NCBI GenBank assembly: GCA_934464775.1
Contig: CAKSKG010000004.1
Span: forward strand, 1 to 64,000
Reading direction: 5' to 3'
DNA: 64,000 nt
Source: an uncultured Oscillospiraceae bacterium
GTDB lineage: Bacteria > Bacillota > Clostridia > Oscillospirales > Ruminococcaceae
Shown here: positions 24,853 through 33,055 of the stretch, piece after piece
How positions within the stretch are numbered: the stretch's first letter is position 1
How the letters are laid out: every line of letters begins with the position of its first letter
Notes under the pieces: generated by a model
What the model was told of the DNA's origin: nothing
Database searches by the model: none
What the model saw: only the letters and a program-made list of their open reading frames with translations
Position numbers and translations under genes: made by a program

Positions 24853-25923
24853 TTATTCAACTGTAACTGTCCAGCCGAACTTATCCTCGATCTTGCCCCA
24901 CTGAATGCCTGTGAGGGTATCGTACAGATGCTGAGAGATCTTGCCGATCTCGCCGTTATTGATAGTCATTACCTTGTCGCCGTATTTCAGCTCGCCGATA
25001 GGTGAGATAACAGCGGCTGTACCTGTGCCGAATGCTTCGTCGAAAGTACCCTTATCGTAAGCTTCGCAAAGCTCGTCGATAGTGATATCTCTTTCTGTGA
25101 CCTTGTAGCCCTGTGAACGGAGGATCTCGATGCAGGACTTTCTTGTAATGCCGCCGAGAATTGAACCTCTGTCAAGGCTGGGTGTGAGAACTTCGCCGTT
25201 AACAACGAAGAATACGTTCATTGCGCCAACTTCGTCGATGTACTTTCTGTGGATACCGTCGAGCCAGAGAACCTGCTCATAGCCCTTTTCTGCGGCAACT
25301 TCCTGAGCCTTCAGGGAGATAGCGTAGTTTGCGGCAGCCTTTGTGAAGCCTGTTCCGCCTGTTACGGCACGAACGTAATGCTGTTCAACGTAGATCTTTA
25401 CGGGAGCAAGTCCGCTCTCGTAATATGCGCCTACGGGAGAAAGAATGATAGCGAAAATAAGGTGCTTTGCGGGGTGAACGCCTACCATGGGATCAACCGC
25501 AAAGATGTAAGGTCTGATGTAAAGGGAAGTGCCCTCTGCTGTGGGGATCCAGTCCTTATCAACATCTACCAGAGTTTTGATAGCCTTAACTCCGAATTCC
25601 TCATCGATCTTGGGAATGCAGAGACGATCGTTGGAAAGGTTAAGTCTTGCCATGTTCTGATCGGGGCGGAAAAGCTGTATCCTGCCGTCGGCAGTTCTGT
25701 ATGCTTTCAGACCCTCGAAGTCAGCCTGACCGTAGTGGAGACACATTGCGGAGGGTTCCATGGGAATAGGACCGTAGGGAACTATTCTTGCGTCGTGCCA
25801 GCCCTGACCCTCATCATAGTTCATGAGGAACATATGGTCTGTAAAGATCTTGCCGAAGCCGAGCTTTGTCTGATCCTTGGGCTTTTCCTTAGGTGAAGTT
25901 GTACGTGTGATTTTTATATCCAT
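24853..25923 (-). CDS. ilvE: Branched-chain amino acid aminotransferase
   Basis: PLP enzyme making leucine, isoleucine and valine from their keto acids with glutamate. The 356-residue length and sequence (NYDEGQGWHDARIVPYGPI, HYGQADFEGLKAYR, then VTGGTGFTKAAANYAISL) fit the longer eukaryote-like BCAT form. The catalytic Lys should lie in the region around AEKGYEQVLWLDG and its preceding segment. It is monocistronic with its own promoter; a 16 bp palindrome lies in its leader. Glutamate from the aconitase and icd branch would feed it. Confidence 0.94.
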   Translation of the reverse strand: MDIKITRTTSPKEKPKDQTKLGFGKIFTDHMFLMNYDEGQGWHDARIVPYGPIPMEPSAMCLHYGQADFEGLKAYRTADGRIQLFRPDQNMARLNLSNDRLCIPKIDEEFGVKAIKTLVDVDKDWIPTAEGTSLYIRPYIFAVDPMVGVHPAKHLIFAIILSPVGAYYESGLAPVKIYVEQHYVRAVTGGTGFTKAAANYAISLKAQEVAAEKGYEQVLWLDGIHRKYIDEVGAMNVFFVVNGEVLTPSLDRGSILGGITRKSCIEILRSQGYKVTERDITIDELCEAYDKGTFDEAFGTGTAAVISPIGELKYGDKVMTINNGEIGKISQHLYDTLTGIQWGKIEDKFGWTVTVE

Positions 25924-25945
25924 TATGAAAACTTCCTTTCCGAAA

Positions 25946-25961
25946 CAGATAATGTTATCTG
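25946..25961 (-). promoter_or_regulatory. 16 bp palindrome in the ilvE leader
   Basis: CAGATAA-TG-TTATCTG, between the promoter and the ribosome site. Position suggests an operator, but it does not match a regulator motif I know (not the CodY box). Confidence 0.4.
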
Positions 25962-25984
25962 CCGTAATAAAAATTCATGCTACT

Positions 25985-26013
25985 ATTATAACAGATATTA
26001 CATCAAATTTCAA
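25985..26013 (-). promoter_or_regulatory. Promoter of ilvE
   Basis: Minus strand TTGAAA (26013-26008), 17 bp spacer, TATAAT (25990-25985). Confidence 0.75.
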
Positions 26014-26036
26014 GTAAAAGTTATATAAAAATACCA

Positions 26037-26065
26037 TTGATTTTTATTAAGTTTTGTGATATATT
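26037..26065 (+). promoter_or_regulatory. Promoter of tRNA-Arg(CCT)
   Basis: TTGATT (26037-26042), 17 bp spacer, TATATT (26060-26065) with TG two bases before. Confidence 0.65.
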
Positions 26066-26088
26066 AGTTACATTGACCGAATTAATAT

Positions 26089-26165
26089 GTCTTCGTAGCT
26101 CAGTAGGATAGAGCGAACGCCTCCTAAGCGTTAGGCCGCCGGTTCGACTCCGGCCGAGGACGCCA
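26089..26165 (+). tRNA. tRNA-Arg, anticodon CCT
   Basis: A complete cloverleaf. GTCTTCG (26089-26095) pairs with CGAGGAC (26155-26161), the anticodon stem AACGC/GCGTT encloses CTCCTAA with anticodon CCT at 26123-26125, and the T-loop region reads GGTTCGACTCC. CCA (26163-26165) is encoded. It reads the AGG codon. Confidence 0.95.
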
Positions 26166-26192
26166 ATGCCCGTGCAGATGTACGGGCATTTT
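26165..26192 (+). terminator. Terminator of tRNA-Arg
   Basis: AATGCCCGT (26165-26173) pairs with ACGGGCATT (26182-26190), then TTCTT. Confidence 0.8.
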
Positions 26193-26216
26193 CTTATATT
26201 ATATAGTATAGGTGTG

Positions 26217-26669
26217 ATGACCCTGAATATTGATACAGAAAATTACAGCGACCGTGAAAAGCTCTGCCGTGAGCTTTCGCATTATGCCGAAAGGGGATAT
26301 ATCCCCGAGAAAATGACGGCGGAGCATATCGGGCTGAAAAAGGCTGCGCCCTGCGCCCTTGATTTTATTATAGACGAGCGGACGGACAAGTCCGAAAAAT
26401 ATATATACGGCTTTGCGGACAAAGGCTATGCGCCCATGTGCCGATACAACGGGCTGTATCTTTTTGCAAGGGCGTCGGGCAGACCGACTAAGCGTGAGGC
26501 TTTTAAGGTTATCGTGGGAATGCTCCTCTGCGGAGGTGCGGTGATGCTTGCTTCGATATTGGGAAAAGGCGTGATTTCCGACCTTTTGGCGGCGGTTTTT
26601 GCGGCAGGCTTCGGCTTCTTTTCGGTAAGGTGCATAAAGCTCCTGAAACGGGGCAGAAAAAAACAGTAA
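26217..26669 (+). CDS. Small membrane protein, DUF2812-like
   Basis: About 150 residues. The soluble N-terminal part has a repeated pattern of Glu-rich helix and GY motif (ELSHYAERGYIPEKM, then YGFADKGYAPMCRYNGLYLFARA), which resembles DUF2812 domains. The C-terminus has two hydrophobic segments (AFKVIVGMLLCGGAVMLASIL and LLAAVFAAGFGFFSV) ending in a basic tail. The start is uncertain: ATG at 26217 has only a weak AGG close by; GTG 26214 is possible, and the ATG at 26166 lies inside the tRNA terminator. No function is known. Confidence 0.65.
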   Translation: MTLNIDTENYSDREKLCRELSHYAERGYIPEKMTAEHIGLKKAAPCALDFIIDERTDKSEKYIYGFADKGYAPMCRYNGLYLFARASGRPTKREAFKVIVGMLLCGGAVMLASILGKGVISDLLAAVFAAGFGFFSVRCIKLLKRGRKKQ

Positions 26670-26698
26670 AAATTTCCGAAATTTTTTTCAAAAAAAGC

Positions 26699-26725
26699 TA
26701 AAGTTTGAAAAATACCTGCCGATAT
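26699..26725 (+). promoter_or_regulatory. Sigma-28 (SigD/FliA) promoter of flagellin
   Basis: TAAAGTTT (26699-26706), 11 bp, GCCGATAT (26718-26725), a near perfect match to the sigma-28 consensus TAAAGTTT-N11-GCCGATAA. It leaves a leader of about 170 nt before the flagellin ATG. Confidence 0.88.
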
Positions 26726-26901
26726 ATAAATCAGAAGCAAGGAACACAGGCTGAATGCAAGATGCGGACAGGCAGTGTTCGGTGCTTGAAAAGCCGCAGT
26801 CTTCTGAATTGCGCAATAGGAAAAGGGCGGCACAAAAAACATCTATAAGGGCTGAAAGGATTCGGCTCTTTAATAAATTTATTTTCATGGAGGAAAATAT
26901 T

Positions 26902-28794
26902 ATGGTAGTACAGCACAACTTATCAGCGATGAACGCTCAGAGATACTACGGTATCAACAATTCCGGTCTTTCTAAGTCCCTCGAAAAGCTTTCTTCCGGT
27001 TATGCAATCAACCGTGCAGGCGATAACGCTGCCGGCCTCGCAGTTTCCGAAAAGATGAGAGCTCAGATCTCCGGTCTTACACAGGCTTCCAAGAACGCTC
27101 AGGACGGTATCTCTATGGTACAGACATTTGAGGGCGCTCTTACAGAGACAGACTCCATTCTCCAGAGAATGAGAAGCCTCGCAGTTCAGTCCGCTAACGG
27201 TTCTTACCAGAACGATGTTGACCGTGAAGCTATCCAGCTCGAGTACGATCAGCTGAACGACGAACTTAACCAGATCGCTGATACAGACTTCAACGGCGTT
27301 GTTGTTCTTAACGGTGGTACAATGGCTGACGGTCTTAAGGCTGTTAATGGCGAATTTGATTACAGCAATTCGAGCAGAGTTGCTAAGCAGCTTTCATCTT
27401 CTGATATCAATAAGCTTGATACACAGGGTATGGATGATGGTGCAGGCGCAACATCCAATGCTAACAAGCTTTGGAAGGATTTAGGCTTTGACAGAGGCGA
27501 CACAAATAAGAGCAATGATGGACCTGATTCAGTAGATGTAACATTTAAGTATGATGCGACTAAGGGCACATGGTCGGCTGCATCGGCAACTGGTGGAGCT
27601 GATATTAAGAATCTGACAGTTAGCACAGATCCTAATAATGGTGGCTTCCAGGTAGGTTCTGCAAATACAGCTGCAACTCCTGATTCTACTGACAACCTTG
27701 TAAATGTAATCCTTGATGGTACTACACTTGTTAATGGAGATACTATTACAATTACATTTAATAATCCTAGCGTAAAGAACACAGCTGCTGAGAATATTGG
27801 TGTTTCCAAGACTGATGCAAGCGGACTTACAGTTGGTAAGGCTGGTGTAAATGCGTCATCTAACCTCACAACTGAAGTTTCTAATGCAACCATTGAGAGC
27901 ACATATGGTAATGGCACAGATAAGATGACAGCTGACATCAAGGAACTCTTTGAGCAGCTGAATGGTGCTAGCCTCAAGGTTTCATATGCTAATAATGCTG
28001 AAGATGCAACAGATATGGCTCTTACTCTTACAGATAGTAAGGGTGGTACTCAGACTGCAAATGCAGCAGCTGGTACTATAACAATCGGCTCAACAAAGTT
28101 CTATGCTAAGGTTGAGGACGGTGTTATGACAATTGGTACAGCTAATGCAGCTGGTAACGATGTTGAGACTGAACTGGTTAAGCTGACTGCTGCTAAAAAT
28201 GCAGCTGCTGACGGTGCAGCTGGTGACATTACATACACATTAGCTGTTGATGCTGCTAAGTTTACAGCTGCGTCTACACCTTCTGCAAAGGTTTCTGAAC
28301 CTGAGAACGTTGTTTCCAAGGCTAATTCTAATAATGCTTCCACAGCAACACTTACATACAAAGACAACATCACTCTTCAGGTTGGTGCAAGAACTAAGGA
28401 CAGCGTAAACTTCACATTCGCTTACGAGTCCAATGGTCTTGGTGACCTTAAGGCTGACCTCGACTGCTCCGCTCGTGGTCTTGGAACAGATGCTCTTTCG
28501 CTTTCTTCTCAGAAGGACGCTAACGCAGCTATCGACAAGATCGACAATGCTATCAACAAGGTTTCCATGGTTCGTGGTACATTCGGTGCTATCCAGAACA
28601 GACTGGAACACAAGATCAGCAACCTCGATACAAACAACGAGAACCTGACAGCTGCCGAGTCCAGAATCAGAGATACAGAGATGGACAAGGAAATGATGAA
28701 GTTTACTTCCAATCAGATCCTTTCTCAGGCTGCTCAGTCCATGCTTGCTCAGGCAAACTCTCTGCCTCAGGGCGTTCTCCAGCTCCTCGGCTAA
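26902..28794 (+). CDS. Flagellin with a long variable central domain
   Basis: Structural subunit of the flagellar filament, exported by the flagellar type III system. The 630 residues contain conserved D0/D1 ends: N-terminal VVQHNLSAMNAQRYYGIN through the QTFEGAL and RMRSLAVQSANG region, and C-terminal ALSLSSQKDANAAIDKID to NSLPQGVLQLLG. The middle (about residues 155-515) is the Thr/Ala/Asn-rich surface-exposed part, and its DNA uses more A/T and different codons than the ends. GGAGG precedes the ATG at 26902; an ORF extension to 26755 is the untranslated leader. No other flagellar gene is adjacent, so this fliC-like gene is solitary. Confidence 0.95.
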   Translation: MVVQHNLSAMNAQRYYGINNSGLSKSLEKLSSGYAINRAGDNAAGLAVSEKMRAQISGLTQASKNAQDGISMVQTFEGALTETDSILQRMRSLAVQSANGSYQNDVDREAIQLEYDQLNDELNQIADTDFNGVVVLNGGTMADGLKAVNGEFDYSNSSRVAKQLSSSDINKLDTQGMDDGAGATSNANKLWKDLGFDRGDTNKSNDGPDSVDVTFKYDATKGTWSAASATGGADIKNLTVSTDPNNGGFQVGSANTAATPDSTDNLVNVILDGTTLVNGDTITITFNNPSVKNTAAENIGVSKTDASGLTVGKAGVNASSNLTTEVSNATIESTYGNGTDKMTADIKELFEQLNGASLKVSYANNAEDATDMALTLTDSKGGTQTANAAAGTITIGSTKFYAKVEDGVMTIGTANAAGNDVETELVKLTAAKNAAADGAAGDITYTLAVDAAKFTAASTPSAKVSEPENVVSKANSNNASTATLTYKDNITLQVGARTKDSVNFTFAYESNGLGDLKADLDCSARGLGTDALSLSSQKDANAAIDKIDNAINKVSMVRGTFGAIQNRLEHKISNLDTNNENLTAAESRIRDTEMDKEMMKFTSNQILSQAAQSMLAQANSLPQGVLQLLG

Positions 28795-28851
28795 TAAAAC
28801 CAAGGCGGCTTGACGGATCGCTTTTGAAAGCGGCATAGCTGAAAAACATTC

Positions 28852-28887
28852 AGCCCCCATTCCCTTTTCGGGAGTGGGGGCTTTTTG
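28852..28887 (+). terminator. Strong terminator after flagellin
   Basis: AGCCCCCATTCCC (28852-28864) pairs with GGGAGTGGGGGCT (28870-28882), one G-U pair, then T5. Confidence 0.92.
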
Positions 28888-28923
28888 TTTCCCAAATTGT
28901 AACATTTTCCGACGGCAAAAATA

Positions 28924-28952
28924 TTGATTATTTTCATGCGGTATGATATAAT
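28924..28952 (+). promoter_or_regulatory. Promoter of recD2-comF
   Basis: TTGATT (28924-28929), 17 bp spacer, TATAAT (28947-28952) with TGA before the -10. Confidence 0.7.
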
Positions 28953-28982
28953 TAAATCAATTATAAGTAAAGGAACGATATT

Positions 28983-31220
28983 ATGCAGAGCGGACAGGAC
29001 AGGCTTATTACAATTGAAGGCAGTGTTGATACGGTGCTGTTCCGCAATGCGGACAACGGGTATATCGTTCTTGATCTTGATACGGGCAGCGATTATGTCA
29101 CCGTTGTCGGCGAGCTTGGAAACGTTGATGCAGGCGAGGAGCTTCGGCTCACGGGGGAATATGTGACCCACCCGAAGTTCGGAGCGCAGTTCAAAGCGTC
29201 GGTCTGCGAGCGGAAAATGCCTGCAACGGCATCGGCGATCTTAAAATATCTTTCCTCGGGCGTGATAAAGGGCATCGGCCCAACAATGGCGAAGCGCATC
29301 GTAGAAAATTTCGGCGAAAAAAGCCTTGAAATTATCGAGAATGACCCCGATCGGCTCCTTGAAATAAAGGGCATCTCAAAGAAAAAAGTGGACGAGATCG
29401 CACTGGAATTCAAGCGTATTTTCGGGATCCGTTCGCTTATGATATTTTTGTCGCAGTATAATGTTCTGCCGTCGGTGGCTGTAAATGTATGGAAAAGGTG
29501 GGGGCAGTTTTCCGTTGATGTGATAAAGGAAAACCCCTATGTGCTTTGCAGGAACGGCATCGACCTTGAATTTGACAAGGCGGAATATATCGCCGAAAAG
29601 CTGGAGATCCCCAAGGACAGCATGAGCCGTGTCCGTGCGGGAATATTTTATGTGCTGTATGAGAATACTTTCAACGGTCACAGCTGTCTGCCCTATGACA
29701 GGCTTCTGTCCACCTGCGAAAAGCTTCTCGGCACGGATAAGGAAAAATTCGACGCCGCTCTCTCCGAGGAGCTTGATGATGACAACATGGCTGTTTATGA
29801 AAAAAACGGCAGGAGGTTCGTCTATCTTTACGATTATTTCCGTGCGGAGCAGTATATCACCGACCGTCTTAGCCTTATGCGCAGCTGTTTTATAGATTCC
29901 AACGAGGATTACACCAAGCTTATTGATATAGAGGAGCAGACAAAAAGTATCACCTATGCAAGCCGTCAGCGTGAAGCAATATCACTGGCGATGTCACGGG
30001 GCTTTCTGATACTTACGGGCGGACCCGGTACGGGCAAGACGACCACTCTCAAAGCGATAATCTCACTTTATGAGCAGAGGGGAGCAAGAGTGATGATATC
30101 CGCTCCGACGGGACGTGCCGCAAAAAGAATATCCGATCTGACGGGATATTCCGCAAAAACTATACACAGACTGCTTGAAGTGAGCTATGACAACCGCGGT
30201 CAGCTTAAATTCAAGCACGATGAAAGCAATCCCATAAGCTGCGATGTAATGATAATCGACGAGATGTCAATGGTGGATTCGCTGCTTTTTGAATCGCTGC
30301 TTCGGGCGATGAAGCTTTCGTGCAGGCTGATAATGGTAGGCGACAGCGATCAGCTGCCAAGCGTCGGAGCGGGAAATCTGCTGAAAGATATGGTTGACTG
30401 CGGACGGCTGACGGTCGTTCAGCTGAATGAGATCTTCCGTCAGGCGCAGCAAAGTGCCATTATCACAAATGCGCATAAGATAGTCAGCGGCAAAAATCCC
30501 GTTCTTGACCGAAAGGACAGCGATTTTTTCTTCATGCAGCGGCTTGATACGGCGGAGGCGGCAGCGCTTGTCTCCGAGCTGTACAGCGACCGTCTGCCGA
30601 AAGCCTACAATTTTTCCGCTTTCGAGGATATTCAGGTGCTGTGTCCCTCCCGAAAGGGCGCACTTGGGGTAGTTGAACTGAACAAAATGCTGCAAACGGC
30701 GGTGAATCCCGCTTCAAAGCAGCTTGCGGAGGTAAAGGGAATGCTCTATACCTTCCGTGACGGCGACAAGGTTATGCAGACAAAGAACAACTATGATATC
30801 GTCTGGAAAAAGGACGGCGAATCGGGTGCGGGGATTTTCAACGGGGATATCGGAATCATCGTAAAGGTTCGCAAAAGCGATAATACGGTTGTGATAGATT
30901 TTGAGGGACGTATCGCCGAATACGGCTTCGAGCTGCTGGAGCAGCTGGAGCTTGCCTATGCGATAACCGTTCACAAAAGTCAGGGCAGCGAGTTCAACGC
31001 AGTGATACTGCCGCTTCTCGGCGGCTTTGACAGGCTGTATTACAGAAACCTGCTGTACACTGCCGTTACCCGTGCAAAAAAGCTGCTTATCATTGTCGGG
31101 TCGAAAAATGTCGTGGAAAAAATGGTGGCGAACAATCGCCGTACTCTGCGGTATTCCTGCCTCCGTGACATGATGGAAAAGGAAATGACAGCGGAGGAGC
31201 CTGAAAATGTACAGCTTTAG
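28983..31220 (+). CDS. RecD2-type ATP-dependent DNA helicase
   Basis: Superfamily 1B 5'-3' DNA helicase of 745 residues, the RecD-like type of bacteria without RecBC partners. An N-terminal OB-like part (1-80) is followed by helix-hairpin-helix repeats (VIKGIGPTMAKRIVENFG and LLEIKGISKKKVDEIALEF), then Walker A in LTGGPGTGKTTTLKAI, Walker B VMIIDEMSMVD, and the C-terminal UvrD-like motif TVHKSQGSEFNAVIL. The start at 28983 follows AAAGGA. comF overlaps its end by 14 bp, so the two form an operon. Confidence 0.93.
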   Translation: MQSGQDRLITIEGSVDTVLFRNADNGYIVLDLDTGSDYVTVVGELGNVDAGEELRLTGEYVTHPKFGAQFKASVCERKMPATASAILKYLSSGVIKGIGPTMAKRIVENFGEKSLEIIENDPDRLLEIKGISKKKVDEIALEFKRIFGIRSLMIFLSQYNVLPSVAVNVWKRWGQFSVDVIKENPYVLCRNGIDLEFDKAEYIAEKLEIPKDSMSRVRAGIFYVLYENTFNGHSCLPYDRLLSTCEKLLGTDKEKFDAALSEELDDDNMAVYEKNGRRFVYLYDYFRAEQYITDRLSLMRSCFIDSNEDYTKLIDIEEQTKSITYASRQREAISLAMSRGFLILTGGPGTGKTTTLKAIISLYEQRGARVMISAPTGRAAKRISDLTGYSAKTIHRLLEVSYDNRGQLKFKHDESNPISCDVMIIDEMSMVDSLLFESLLRAMKLSCRLIMVGDSDQLPSVGAGNLLKDMVDCGRLTVVQLNEIFRQAQQSAIITNAHKIVSGKNPVLDRKDSDFFFMQRLDTAEAAALVSELYSDRLPKAYNFSAFEDIQVLCPSRKGALGVVELNKMLQTAVNPASKQLAEVKGMLYTFRDGDKVMQTKNNYDIVWKKDGESGAGIFNGDIGIIVKVRKSDNTVVIDFEGRIAEYGFELLEQLELAYAITVHKSQGSEFNAVILPLLGGFDRLYYRNLLYTAVTRAKKLLIIVGSKNVVEKMVANNRRTLRYSCLRDMMEKEMTAEEPENVQL

Positions 31221-31920
31221 GCATCGTTACAGCGGCATGAAATATATGCTGGCGGATATATTTTTCCCCAACAGATGCCCGTTCTGCGATGATGTTATTC
31301 CTTGGACGGACGCAGCCTGCGATGAATGCGCCGATTCCGTTGAATATTTTGACGGGACAATTTCCGTATGCAGAAAATGCGGACGGTCAATGTGCGTATG
31401 CAGCGAGGAAAGCTTTGTCACGGACAGGATATACAGCGGCGGATATTATGCAAACGAGCTTCGCAGAGCTGTGCTTTCCATGAAGTATCACAAAAATGAA
31501 AACGCAGCCAAATTTTTCGCCGAGGTGCTGTTTTCACAGATGAAGCATGACAATTTCACCGATTTTGATTATATCGTTCCCGTGCCGATGAACATTAAAA
31601 AGGAGCGTCGGAGAGGATATAATCAGGCGGAATATCTTGCCGAGTGTATCGGAAAATACATTCCCGATGCGCAGATAAGAAATGATCTGCTTGTGAGAAA
31701 ATACAGCCGCAGACAGCAGCATGACCGAAATGCGGAGGAACGCCATGAAGCGGCGCTTGCGGAATATTCTGCGGCGGAGGGCGTTCGTCTTGACGGTGAC
31801 AAAATTCTTCTCTGCGATGATATTTTCACAACGGGCGCAACTGTGAACAGATGTGCCGACCTGCTTAAAATAATGGGTGCGGACAGCGTTACTGCGGCTG
31901 TCTGCTGTATCAGCGGCTAA
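31207..31920 (+). CDS. ComF family protein (phosphoribosyltransferase fold)
   Basis: Homologue of the competence protein ComFC, 237 residues. An N-terminal zinc-binding part (FPNRCPFCDDVI, DAACDEC, CRKCGRSMCVC) precedes a type I phosphoribosyltransferase domain with the PRPP loop ILLCDDIFTTGATVNRCAD. GGAGGAG lies upstream of the ATG inside recD2. The family is implicated in DNA uptake and recombination, which suits its coupling to a RecD2 helicase; no competence genes proper are seen in this window. Confidence 0.9.
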   Translation: MYSFRHRYSGMKYMLADIFFPNRCPFCDDVIPWTDAACDECADSVEYFDGTISVCRKCGRSMCVCSEESFVTDRIYSGGYYANELRRAVLSMKYHKNENAAKFFAEVLFSQMKHDNFTDFDYIVPVPMNIKKERRRGYNQAEYLAECIGKYIPDAQIRNDLLVRKYSRRQQHDRNAEERHEAALAEYSAAEGVRLDGDKILLCDDIFTTGATVNRCADLLKIMGADSVTAAVCCISG

Positions 31921-31929
31921 CATATATAA

Positions 31930-32012
31930 AGGTCACCTCTAAAAACCACCGGCTAAAGCCTTAGCACCTCATCTGCAAGCATTTGAGGCACTATGGTTTT
32001 TAGATGCGACAT
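31930..32012. repeat. Palindromic repeat, family 1, copy B (internally deleted)
   Basis: 83 bp. It keeps both ends (AGGTCACCTCTAAAAACCA and TGGTTTTTAGATGCGACAT) but lacks about 90 bp of the middle present in copies A, C and D. It ends 20 bp before the mreB start. Confidence 0.85.
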
Positions 32013-32032
32013 TAGGAAAGAGAGCAAAAGAA

Positions 32033-33034
32033 ATGGATATCGGAATCGACCTTGGCACAGCAAATGTGCTGATCTCTATGGGCAGCAAGGGGATAGTTCT
32101 GAATGAACCATCGGTGGTTGCCTATAATAAAAAAACCGAGGAAATAATCGCCGTGGGTGGCGAAGCGGATAAAATGACGGGAAAAACTCCCGATCATATC
32201 GTTGTTATTCGTCCGCTGAGCGACGGCGTTATTTCCGATTATAATATGAACGAGTGCATGATAAGCGAATTTATCCACCGTGTTACGGGCAGGCAGATGC
32301 TTATGCCGAGAATCGTTATGTGCATTCCCTCATCTATAACCGACGTTGAGAGCCGTGCCGTTGTTGATGCGGCAAGAGCGGCAGGCGCACGTAAAATTTA
32401 TCTTATCGAAGAGCCTGTGGCGGCACTGCTCGGTTCGGGAGTGGATATTTCAAAGCCCGAGGGAAACATGGTAATAGATATCGGCGGCGGAACTACCGAT
32501 GTTGCGGTGGTTTCCATGAACGGAATCGTTACGAAAACCTCCGTAAAAATGGCAGGAAACCGCATGGACGAAGCTATCATGAAGTATGTTTCCGCAAAAT
32601 ACCGTGTGCTTATCGGTGAGAAAACCGCCGAAAGCGCAAAGCTGACCCTTGCAAATGTGTATGATCCTACGGGAAAGGTCACGGCAGAGGTAAGGGGACG
32701 TCATATGCTGACGGGTCTGCCTGTCAGACTTACGCTGACCGATACGGATATATATGAGGCTATACACGACATGACCGACGATCTGGTCTATGCTCTGAAA
32801 AATGTTCTGGAGCAGACCCCTCCTGAGCTGGTGGGAGATATCCATTCAAAGGGAATAATGATGTCGGGCGGCGGTGCGCTTCTGGGCGGACTTGACAAGC
32901 TTCTTACAGCCGAAACGGGCATAAACTGCTATCCCGGCTATGATCCGATGACTTGCGTTGCAAAGGGCGCAAGCGAGGCATTCAAGCATCTTGATACGCT
33001 GCTGGACGGATTTATCGACGTGTCATTATACTGA
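32033..33034 (+). CDS. MreB/Mbl-type actin-like rod-shape protein
   Basis: Actin-fold ATPase of 333 residues that guides lateral cell-wall synthesis. Seen: phosphate-1 IDLGTANVLI, EPSVVAYN, the LIEEPVAALLG segment, phosphate-2 VIDIGGGTTDVAVVS and the adenosine motif GIMMSGGGALLGGL. No mreC or mreD is adjacent, as in many second-copy mreB/mbl genes. The ribosome site AGGAAAGAG lies right after repeat copy B, which therefore occupies the expected promoter region; I see no independent promoter between comF and this gene. Confidence 0.92.
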   Translation: MDIGIDLGTANVLISMGSKGIVLNEPSVVAYNKKTEEIIAVGGEADKMTGKTPDHIVVIRPLSDGVISDYNMNECMISEFIHRVTGRQMLMPRIVMCIPSSITDVESRAVVDAARAAGARKIYLIEEPVAALLGSGVDISKPEGNMVIDIGGGTTDVAVVSMNGIVTKTSVKMAGNRMDEAIMKYVSAKYRVLIGEKTAESAKLTLANVYDPTGKVTAEVRGRHMLTGLPVRLTLTDTDIYEAIHDMTDDLVYALKNVLEQTPPELVGDIHSKGIMMSGGGALLGGLDKLLTAETGINCYPGYDPMTCVAKGASEAFKHLDTLLDGFIDVSLY

Positions 33035-33055
33035 TTTTCTGAAAGGAGCGGCGTT

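Noticed and set aside
26755..26901. Flagellin N-terminal extension
   Set aside because: The extra 49 codons lie downstream of the sigma-28 promoter without a ribosome site; flagellins start directly at the conserved D0 helix as from 26902.
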